Below are positions 14,201 to 26,000 of a stretch of 64,000 bases of DNA, in pieces; the stretch's first letter is position 1; each line of letters begins with the position of its first letter. The stretch covers positions 23,954,084 to 24,018,083 of the forward strand of contig CM019719.1 of the NCBI GenBank assembly GCA_009760885.1, in the 5' to 3' direction. Under the pieces are notes generated by a model. It saw only the letters and a list, made by a program, of their open reading frames with translations. It did no database searches and had not been told where the DNA came from. Origin of the DNA: Achatina immaculata. Its lineage: Eukaryota; Mollusca; Gastropoda; Stylommatophora; Achatinidae. The position numbers were made by a program, and so were the translations under genes.

Positions 14201-16056
14201 GTCCATGAACAATAACGAAAAATGATCTGTGCAAGATGAATGCTTACATCTCCACAAATGCCCTCAGTAGGGAGACGGCCAGCTCTAAGCAGCTCTTCGA
14301 CGCCAGTCTTCCAAATAACGCAGCGGAATGCATCAGCCATATTTATCAATGACCAGTAACTGGAGGGGAAATCCATGCGCCACTGAAAGTCACAGCTCAC
14401 AGTGACGCCCCGAGCACTTATCTCAGTAGATATGGCGCCAAACCGAACTCCCAACCCAACGAAACAGGCAGACAAAGCGTATAGAAAGGCACAATCATCA
14501 GCGGTTACATTCGCTCTTCCGCCATATTGGAACCGGAAGTTCGTAAGAAAACAGTAAGCACTTAAGGCAGTGTTGCAGTATGAAATGAACATGATACTGA
14601 CCACATCACTTTCTCAAGCGCTAGGTTCCCATGAAAATAAGGTCACCAAGTCCGTGTCGTCTGTGTGTCTCAATGACCTTTACCTTCAACTTAACAACGT
14701 CAAAAGTTTGTCTACGGCATTTCACGGTGCCTGTAACAAACTTGCCGAGTTAAGTTAAAGGCCTATCACTCTATGAGAGACAGGTGAGGCTTTAACAGGT
14801 TGAAAACCCTTCTACACTTCGTGCCCTGGTGTTTAGTAACTCCTTGACTGAATATATATACACACATATATGAACAAGGAAAACGAGCCAGGCTTTCTGG
14901 AGGGGACAACGAGTAATAGCCTGGAGGTCACTGGACGTCTCTCAGAACAGGAAGGTCGAGGTACTCAACAGACAACTGCTGTAGGAAGCAAATACCACGA
15001 AATTTATTGGTGAGTCAAAATGTTGACGAAGCAATGAAGATGTAGTGAAAAGAACCACTGCCACACGACAGGAAGCAAGCAAAACATATTTCACATCTTC
15101 CCGGCCAGGTCTAGTTCGCCATAGGGGAAGCAATCATCAACTAAAAAAAAAAAATAGAAGCATCAATTCATACTTACAACAAAATACAGAATTCATTCCA
15201 TGGACCTTCCATTATCACCACTCATACTCACAATAACATGAAAACCACTGGAAGAAGAAATTCTTGTCCTAAAAAGGACAAGCACGTAACAACTGCTTAC
15301 ATCTGCTACAAAAAAAAAAAAAAAAACAACCACTGAGTCACACCCCTGACAGTTTACTCTACTCAAGTTCTACTTGACTCAATATGTCCTCTTCCATCCA
15401 TGCTCAAACTCACTCCAGCGCGGAAAAACGAACAAAAGCTAATATCAAAGTGGCTGAGGTCAAAGTGTCCTCTTGGCAGGTACCCTGATCAACATGCCCT
15501 TTGGTTTAAACGCAAGCGTCGTTATTTTTTAACTAAACGAGATGCTTGAGGCCTGCCCTGCACATTGAAGGCCGGGGTATGGTCCACATCTCGTTAGGGG
15601 TGGACCCGGTTTGCAGTACCACCGGGTCACAGCCTGCTGTTTTCGTCGTCTTGAAAAGAAAAAAAAAACGAACAAAAGGCCCTAAGTACAAGTGCTCCCC
15701 AGTTTTATCTCCCTAGCCTTAATTTTACTGATTTCCTGAAATGTTCTTCATGAACAAAATCCTATCGCACGTGGAAAGACATTATTTATGATTTTACGCT
15801 GACTCGAAAACAAACCCTCGTGCGAGTGTAAAGTCTCCTTGAACTTTGACCTAATCACCTTGTGTTTTTACACTAAAAGTCCCAGAGTACACTTCTAAAT
15901 TCAATTCCCACTCAGTAAAAATTACTCGGTGTCAACAGGTCAGCCAGTACTAAAGGGACATAATCTCAAATGGTTACGCCATGGTAGTACTTATCTCCCT
16001 TTGACCCTAAATAGAACTGATAATGGCACATTTTGTCAGAAAGTTTCTAGATCGTG

Positions 16057-16126
<70 letters not shown>

Positions 16127-18157
16127 GTGGGAGTTAATGCCATCATCTTCATTGTAATTTAATTCAGGATTTATGAAAGTTTGTTTCCTGTGTAGTTAGT
16201 CTACTTTCAACTAAACTCCAAGCTGATTTTTAAAAGTTTGTTTCAAATACATGGGGAAGGAGGTGAGGCCATGTTGAATGCTTTGATCAGCGTTGATCCC
16301 CGTCATTTATTCGTCCGTTTTATTCATTTTCTTCTTTATGAATAATTTTTGCTTTCTCTTTGATTTGAATAATGTGTGGTAAATCAGCTGATTTATCACA
16401 TCATTATTAATTTACAAAGTGAAGGAGGAGGACCAATATCACATGTCAGCAGAATGATATTTTTATTTTTAAAAAAATTAAGCATTAAAACTACATTTAA
16501 ATACAAAATGGAGACTCAGCTTTTATAAAGGCTAATCTGTGGAGAGGAGCAGACAGAACCACAAAAATAAGATTTTTAAGGGCATGCATCTTTCCCTTGG
16601 CAACATATGCCTGTGAGACCTGGACACTTAACAAAACAGCTGAGAAACACATAAATGCCTTTGAATGTAAATGCTACAGAAGAGTTCTCCAAATATCGTG
16701 GACACAAAAAAGAACAAATATATCTATACTACAAGAGCTTAATATTGAAGAAGACTGGCTAGTAAAGAGGATTAAAGAGAGAAAACTTAAATATTTTGGA
16801 CACATTAAACGTCATGATAATTTAGAGAAGACCGTATTGGAAGGATACATAATGGGAAAAAGAAAAAGAGGAAGACCAAGACGAAGATGGCTGCAAGACA
16901 TCGTTGACGATCTGGAAATGGATGCAACAGCGGCAGGCCATCTTGCTCACAACCGAGAGGCCTACAGGAGTGCTGTTTGGGAGGCAAAGTTCCGCAAGCG
17001 ACATGCAAATGAATGAATGTATGAATCTTACAAGAGTAATCGATATCAAGTATTCTTTAGAAAGTATAAGAATGCCTTGCAGCAAATTGTGGTTTGTTTT
17101 GTTTTCGTCGAGACAAGCAGGCAAACTAACATTCTATAGTATAACCGTGTCAGCGTGGATGTTGTTTACACAGTAGATACTGCAGCATAACTGTGTGAGG
17201 TGAAGACTGGCAAATGCAAGAAGACCGTCACACAATAGATATATATGCAGGAAACTCTCTACCGTAGAGAGCGGAACAACAACACAACTCCTTCAGATCA
17301 TCAGAGGAAGTGATAAATTTCTTTTTCTTTTCTTTCCTTAAACTATTTAATATTTTCAAACCATTCCGAACCGACACTGGTGGACTTATGTATTTACCTG
17401 TCAATACGGTGTCATAATTTGTTCAGTTATGCAATAGCATGCTTTGAAAACTGTTCACTTGTTAGTACATATTCTTTCCACAGCTGGAAATACGTGTTTT
17501 ATTGCAAAGTGCATGCAGCATTGTGGAGACGAATATCCTTTTTGTGGACGCAAGGATCGCTTGGAAGGATCTGTAGCCGCAGAGCTTCCCTTCACCTATG
17601 AGAAACGACTCCACAAATATCCATATGGACGTTCTTACATGTTTAGACACAAGGTATTTCTGAAGGTCACGTGGTGTAGGGACTGTTGTTGATGCTTGAT
17701 CGTGGAAGTTGTGTCTCATGCGATGCTAATGTTGTATAGTAGTTTCCTTTGTAGTCCGCTTAAATTGTCCTCTAAGCAGCTTGTTTACGTTCAAGGTCAG
17801 TATTCAGAGCTTCTTTTCAACTTCTCCAGTGCATCGAACCTCTTTTTCAAACTCATTGACATATGCTGACACTAAGGGAAAGTAAAAATCTGCTTTATCA
17901 AGGAAAATGCAAAGAAGATTTAATTAAATAGCAAGGAAATGACAGTAACATGTAATATTTTCCAAGTTAATTGAGAAGACGTATCCCATTGCAGTAAAGC
18001 TTTGGATAATAATCATCTCATCTTAGTCTGAACATCATAAAAATGATTTTTTTTAAAACTCATAATACTTTACAGGCGACCTGGTTATCTGAGTGGTTAG
18101 GAGCTCAGACTAATCCGGTAGGACCGGGTTCAGTACACACACACACACGCACGCACG

Positions 18158-18193
<36 letters not shown>

Positions 18194-20017
18194 AGGCACC
18201 GGGGTTCACCCAGCCTCTAAAAATGGGTACCAGAGAAATCTGGGAAGGTAAATGCTGCCAGGCATGGTACTGACCACATCAGACTTTCATGTGCCGAAAA
18301 TACGGGCCTAACACCGTATCCCTAATATGCCTTAATGGGATTGAAACGGGAATTTTACCATTTTTTTAATAATATACCACTGGGCAAAAGTTAAGGGCCG
18401 GTCATTAATTTCAAGCATATGTTTATTTTGATTTCCATACTAAAACTGTAAATAAATTTATTGTAGAATCTTGATTAAACTGCACTCTGGGGCAATCCTC
18501 TATGCAGCCGGAGCATAAACAACACCAACACTTCATAACAACAAGTGTAAAAATCACGTGCAATCGTCCTAGACAAAATGTTAGGGCATTTTTAAAGTGT
18601 CATCATGACCCAGCAGGTAATTAAATCGTGCTGATTTGTGCTGCACGTGCAAGAGGCATCCTTAGTGAACACTTCTCACCTCCCAATCATTTTTATCAAA
18701 GCAGTTTAGGGGTATTTTTGTCATTTGAAAGACACCATGCCACACCGAAGGCGTTGTAGCACCTTTGAGCGTCATCGAATCATAGCCTCGGTTGAAAGCG
18801 GTTTATCTGGCCGTGAAGTTGCACGGCGTTCGAGGATGTCTCATCCTGCCATCTAAAGGCATTTGGAGCGATTTCGCGCAACCGGAGGAGTAGAAGACAG
18901 TCATCGTTCAGGCTGACCTCGTTGCACGAGTAGACAAGATGACAGATACCTGCAGCTGTCAACACTTCGCAACCGGACAGTAACGTCTTCCACTCTCAGA
19001 AACCAGTTAATGAATATGGCAAACGTCAATGTTAGCGGCAGAACAATTCGCAGGCGTTTAAGAGAATCCGGGCTGGCTTCACGACGACCAGCAATAAGAA
19101 TACCTCTTACTCCAACTCACCGCAGAGCTAGAGCTGCCTGGTGCCAGCAGCACATCTGTTGGACGAGGTGCCAGTGGGGTGAAATTCTTTCCACGGACGA
19201 ATCCCGCTTCAGTTTGTTCTTCAATGATGGCAGAATCCGTGTTTGGAGAAGACCAGGGGAACGGTTCCATGACGCCACTATCCTAGAGGTGGATCGTTAC
19301 AGAGGGGGATCAATCATGGTCTGGGGTGGCATCAGCAGGCACGACAGGACTCCCCTCCATGTCATTCATGGCAACATAACCGCCCAGCGATGCCTGAATG
19401 AAATTCTGCAACCCATTGTCCAGCCTACCTTGCAAGCCATGGATTGCAGGGGCAATCCTACAAGACGATAACGCAAGACCACATCGGGGTCGTTTCACAG
19501 AAGATTTTCTTCGACACCAAAAGATCATTAGAATCGATTGGCCAGCTCGGTCGCCCGATCTGCCGCCCATTGAGCACATTTGGGATGTCCTAGGCAGACG
19601 GGTTTCGATAAATTATCCTCCATCTGTTGATGTCACCCAGCCGACCCTTTTCCTTCAACAAGAGTGACAGGCCATTCCACAGAATGTCCTAACAACCCTG
19701 ATTAACTCGATGAGGCAACAGTGCGTCGAGTGTCTGGCAGCGAACAGTGGCCGCACGCGATACTGACATGTTTGTTGTTTGAAGACCACTCTTGTGAATT
19801 TTTGGACCAGGGGTGAGTGATTTCGCCAGCTTGCTGTGTGTGTATTCCTATTCCTATCTGCACATGAAATGATTGAATTTGTTCAGTTTTAAGTGATGTT
19901 TTTCTTTGGTAAAGAAAAACCTGTTTGTTAGTCAGCTGATTTTGTTTTTATAAGAATTGAAAAAACCGGCCCTTAACTTTTGTCCAGTAGTATACGTGAC
20001 AACACGCAAGATATCCA

Positions 20018-20058
<41 letters not shown>

Positions 20059-23000
20059 ATTAACACGTAGTTTACAAGTCGTCTTGCCTTGTTTCCCATG
20101 TAAAATGTACTTTTTGAAGTCACCCTCCTCCAGCGGCTCCTTCTTCACATCTTCGCCTGTCTTATTATGACTTGACTCCTCTGTAGTGTTCACGCCGTGG
20201 ACATTCCCCAAGTCATACTTTAGCTTTTTGTGGGAACTTACCGTTTCTGGTCTTCGCTAGAGCAGGAAAACTGTACAGGATACTTTGTTTGTTTTGACCT
20301 AGATTTAACATATAACGATCAGCATGACGAGGACAGTAGCTGAGCATTGTTGCCAACTTCCACATGAGACAAAAACTTCTAGTAAAAGCTTTGGTGAAAC
20401 TTCAGGCAAAGAGATTAGAACAAAGCGCCAGGTCGCTACAAAGGCCAACATTTGGTCTCCTTGAGAAACTATTCTTACACAGTGGGCACCTAGCTGGTCA
20501 CGTGAAATCTATTTTTATACTCGAATATGCCTACCAGTTTCCTGTTTTGGTGTGTTTCCTGGACACATTAAACGTCATGATAACCTAGACAAAACCGTCT
20601 TGGAAGGGTATACATAATAGGAAAAAGAAAGAGAGGAAGACCAAGGCGAAGATGGCTGCAAGACATCGTTGATGATCTGCAAATGGATGCATCAGCAGCA
20701 GGGCATCTTGCTCACAACCAAGAGGCCTACAGTAGTGCTGTTAGGAAGGCAAAGTTCCACAAGGGACATGCAAATAAATGAATTAATTAATGGTGTGTTT
20801 CCCCAGCCTTCTTCCGGTAGGGCGATGTTTAGAACCTAGACTGGTAGAAGTGATGTATATAGAACAATAACTAGACTGGTAGAAGTGAAGCACATAGAAC
20901 AATAACTAGACTGGTAGAAGTGATGTATATAGAACAATAACTAGACTGGTAAAAGTTATGTATATAGAACAATAACTGGACTGGTAGAAGTGATGTATAT
21001 AGAACAATAACTAGACTGGTAGAAATGAAGTATATAAAACAATAACTAGACCGGTAGAAGTGATGAGATATATAGAACAGTAACTAGGCTAGTAGAGGTA
21101 AAGTATATAGAACAATAATATAAGCGAATATAATTTTTTAAAATTCTTTTTTCGTTAACATTTGCCCGTGTCTGTGGACTGTTACGAAAAGTCCACTTCG
21201 CTTATGTCCTCAGCCATTTATTTTGTTAACTTTTTTCCCTGGTGAATTTTATTTGTCATTTTTTAATAATGTGTCAGTGTTTTACATTATCATTTCATGA
21301 AGAAGGACATATACAGTCAATTAATGCGAGTTACAGCTTCATAATTCTCCATTTCTCATGACCATAATGCTGAAACCTTTCCCTTAAAACTATTTATAGT
21401 GGTAGTTTACTACTGAGGTCGAATTTTCCTTGCCTTTATTTGGTCCTCATACAAGTCATTAGGTAAGCCTTATTGCAGTTTACGAAAAATCTCGTATAAC
21501 TTAGCATCACAACTTTTGTTTCCTGTGAAGGAAACGGAGATTGTTTTTAAACAAAAACATTCAGGACTGAAATGAGTGGCAAAGCAGTTATATTATATTA
21601 TATTATATTATATTATGTTATGTTATGTTATGTTATGTTATATTATATTATATATTTAATTATTTAATTGCATATATTAATATTATATATTTAATATTAT
21701 ATTAACGGGTGTCTGAGTGGCGAAGTGGTTAGTGCACTGGTCTCTCATGGCGAAGGTCGGGGGTCCGAATCCGGCTGGAGGCACCCCAGTCATCCAGCTG
21801 TAGAAATGGGTACCCGACTTCTTCTGGAGTTGGGGAAGGAAAGGCGGCCAGGCGTGATACTGACCATACTCTAGTGTGCTGACAGGTCAAGGAAAATATG
21901 GGCACTAACACCATATCCCTATGTGCCTCTAAGGCATGACAGGATTACTTTTACCTTTTATTATATTAACACAAAAAAGAATGGAAAAACTAATTATGTC
22001 AGTCCGTAAGAATAGTGAAGAGCAAAACCTCTATCTTAAAGCAAAGAAAATAAATTGACGAGAACTGACAAAACAAACAAGGCAACTGAAATATGTGTCA
22101 ATGAGGATTGACTGATCTTTATTTCAAAAGGGTTAAGAATTGGGCACGCAGGCCCGTCTGACATTCTGCCCTTCTTATTTATTGATATTCTTATTATATA
22201 TTATTTCTTATTATATATTATTATTATCTTATATATTGCCCAACTCCAGAATGAAAATTTGGAAGAAGTGGAGATTTTTTTAATATCGTGGATCATTACT
22301 AACTGATAAAGGATTGATTGATTGATTGATTGATCTTTATTTCAAAAGGGTTAAGAATTGGGCACGCACGCCCGTCTGACATTCTGCCCTTTATCATACA
22401 TCTTTCACTCTATTCCAGACATTCTACAAATATGCTGTTCATATAACAAACATAACAACATTGAATCTGAGAGACATAAAATAAAATATAACATTTACGT
22501 TTCGCTCTTAAACATTCACTCAGTACAGAAGTAACTACATACATTATAAATGATTATCTACTAAACAAAATGTTCGGGACTATTCAGAAAACAATTAATT
22601 GTATTCGGTGTCTGTAAGAGCAGCTTAAGATAACTTTTAAGGAGATACAATGAGGGAAGTTAAAAGAAGGACATGTATCGCTTTTAAGAAAATAAAACAA
22701 CTAAAGAAGCTGTGGAGATTGATTGATTGATTGATTGATCTTTATTTCAAAAGGGTTAAGAATTGGGCACGCAGGCCCGTCTGACAGGAACAGACAGAAC
22801 TACAAAAATAAGATTTTTAAAGGCATGCATCTTTCCCATCGCAACATATGCCTGTGAGACCTAGACACTTAACAAAACAGCTGAGAAACACATAAATGTC
22901 GTTGAATGTAAATGCTACAGAAGTGTTCTTCAAATATGGACACAAAAAAGAGCAAATATATCCATACTACAAGAACTTAATATTGAAGATGGCTGGCTGG

Positions 23001-26000
23001 TAAAGAGGATTAAAAAGAGAAAACTTAAATATTTTGGACACATTAAACGTCATGATAATCTAGAGAATACCGTCTTGGAAGGGTACATAATGGGAAAAAG
23101 AAAGAGAAGAAGATCAAGACGAAGATGGCTAAAAGACTTCGTTGATGATCTGCAAATGGATGCATCGGCAACAGGGCATCTTGCTCACAACCGAGAGGCC
23201 TACAGGAGAGCTGTTAGATAGGCAAATTTCCGCAAGGAACATTCAAATGAATGAATATTACATTATATTATATTATATTATATTATATTATATTATATTA
23301 TGTGTAATTATTTGTATTATTTATATTATTATAGTGCAAACCTTAATCATCAGTTACTTGCTTCAGTCTGCACCATTGTCCTGTATGGTGTCCCATCTGC
23401 TTCTTGTAGTCCATCTTGGGTTCTAAAATTATTCACCATCTCATCCTCCTTCCTTCATACTTGCCCCTGTTCTAGTTTAGCTGTTAAGGTCTTTTAGAAA
23501 TGTGTGATCAATAAAACTCCAGAACTACATTATAAGTTTGTCTTCTTGGTTTATTATAAGCAACAAAATCTCTAATAATAATCTTAACCCAAAAAAATAC
23601 TCAATTTCTTTTCTTTGGGACATGTTGTGGAATTAGATTTTCTTCCTGAGCATTTTTCCTTCTTAGTTCTGCTCCATAGAGAACAAAGGTTAACACAAAG
23701 CTGTGGTAGAGAAGGTAGAACTCGTCCCTTAAGTAATAATGTTAGTTTTCTGAACAATATCTGCTGCTGATTCGTGTGGGGGAAACTTTAGTTACTTTGT
23801 ATTTGGCTTCTTTATGTTGTCATAACCCCCAATGTTGTGTTACAGATTAACATAGTTTTAAAATATAAAGAAACATTTACTAGAGTAAATATGTAACAGT
23901 GTGTTAATGTTTTGTGTGTGTGTGTGCCTTTCTCACATAATAATAATTACAACTAGGAGAAAAGCAATGAGAAAAAAATCGCTGCGTTTTGACTGTAAGA
24001 GAAAACCTCACTTATGAATCCATGCAGATGAAACCACTGACAACAATTATTGAGGAAAGACGCTGGCGATGGTTGGGACATGTGCTCAGAATGACTGACA
24101 ACTCACTACCAAAAATAGCACTAAGATGGACACCACAGGGGAACAGAAGTAAGGGTAGACCAAAAGAGACATGGAGAAGAACAACAGAAAGGATGTTGAG
24201 CAATAGAGGGCTCACCTGGGCAAGAGCAGAAAAAAAGGCGAAAGACAGGCATTTGTGGAAAACCCTTGCGGAAGCCCCATGTGCCCTGGGCACTTAAGGT
24301 TCAGAGAGAGAGAGAGAGATGAATCCATATGTACCTTTTTTTAACTTGTAGATATGCATGTACCGCAGAGATTGACCATTTTCTGAATGTTATAAGGAAC
24401 TTTGTGATTACTGTTTTTTAACACTTTGTTGTCTTAGGCTGCATGGGAAAGTGACGAGAAATTCTGTGATAAGGAAGTCAAGAACAACACGACATTGTAC
24501 AGACTTCTGGAGTTCTCGGATATTTCTGTACATGACTTTTTGACTGGTCAGGTTTTTGTTTCATGTCTACTTCTGTTATCCATGTCTTTGTCAAGAGCAA
24601 TGAAATACAATGTAAAGTAAGAGATCAAATTTTGTAGGATTAGACCTCGAAAAAATCGTAGACGAGGTCTAATCCTACAAAATGTGTTCTCTTACTTTAC
24701 CGTACAAAAGCCTCGTAGTTTCCTATTTATATGAAATACAGTGTGTATGTTTCTCTGTTTTTATATTATATTTTACTTACAGTTTGTGCGTTATTTACTT
24801 CCATTATATATGTATCAGACCGCGTGAAACTCTGAAGAGGACATTGTTAAGAAAGGCCAAATTAACAGGCATAAAATCCTTTGATGAAGTTGAAAGACTC
24901 GCCGAAGACATGAAAAATTGGCGAACTACTTTGCGAGCCCTATGTGACCTTTTAACGGCACGGAAAGGATATAAGATATAAGATAAGATTTTTTTTTCAT
25001 GTGTACACGACATCAGTACTTTACCAGCTTGAAGGATTAGCTAAATACACTCCTTAAACTTTTATCACTTGCTATCACTGCATCAAAATATTATGCAAGG
25101 TATGATGGTGACTTTGATCAATTGCAAAACTGGCTTTCATCTTGAAAACCGCTGATGGTTTTCATCATCTCTAGCAATAATCCTTAACAACACTGTCTCA
25201 CAAACAGGTGACATGGACAGACATGAATACTATACTTTCAACGACTTGGGCGAACACAGTTTCATACCTGTTTATGACAATGGAAGAGGGTAAGTTATGG
25301 CACGTCATTGTAATGGATTACAAATGGAATAAAGATGACTGTTCTAGAGAGGCTGACATAATTACTGAATCTAACCAGTACAGTTTTTCTGCTTTTGTTA
25401 GCTCTTTTAGCAAATTCTTCTTCAATCAGGCTGTCATCATGGTCCTTAGCATAACAGAACCCACAAAAGAACCTATACATTCCAGGTCATCAAGCAGCTC
25501 ACAGTTATCTACTTCCCATCCTAGTCTATGACAGTGCTTTAGAACAATCGTAGTGTTGGCTGGAGAGAAAACGGTTTTGAACTTCCAGAGATATTAGAAG
25601 AAGAAGAAGAAGAAGAAGACACTTAAGAAATGATTTAACTGGAGCTATATCACGACCTATAGCCTCGTATATCCAAGTTTTTTTTTTGCTATACATTCTG
25701 AGCAGCTAACAGAAACTTTAGGACAGAACTCTGACAGAAAGAAACAGTTTATATTTTCAGGAAGTTTATTTGTTGGTTATTTTAACTTTAAAATATGTCA
25801 TATTTTATATGATTTATAAAAGAAACCTTGCAATGAGTTTTTATTGTTCATCGAAAACATATAATTACATATATTAAAAAATAACAATAGCTAAAAAAAT
25901 TGGAAACTTCTGACAATCATATTTCGTTTATTTTTATATACAGATTCGGTCGGTCTCGGCATGACTGTATGTCCTGCCTAGCTCCACTAACTCAGTGCTG

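Larger units (their letters stand above)
22235..23256 (+). pseudogene. Non-LTR retrotransposon, family R1, split by two R4 tails
   Basis: R1 sequence runs 22235-22312, 22641-22718 and 22787-23256. The pieces rejoin without loss when compared with the copy at 2498 (..CTGTGGAGA / GGAACAGAC..). It carries several stops and a tail of GAATATTA. Inactive. Confidence 0.8.

Noticed and set aside
19079..19579. Minus-strand frames inside the Tc1-like element
   Set aside because: Antisense to the transposase, which has clear DDE motifs on the plus strand.
21707..21790. Functional tRNA gene
   Set aside because: A and B boxes are present, but the cloverleaf is not complete, and the sequence continues into a SINE body bounded by target-site duplications.
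25208..25531. 107-codon plus frame as a separate small gene
   Set aside because: Its first part is the copy A exon in a wrong frame; the exon with DMDRHEYY and splice sites explains it.
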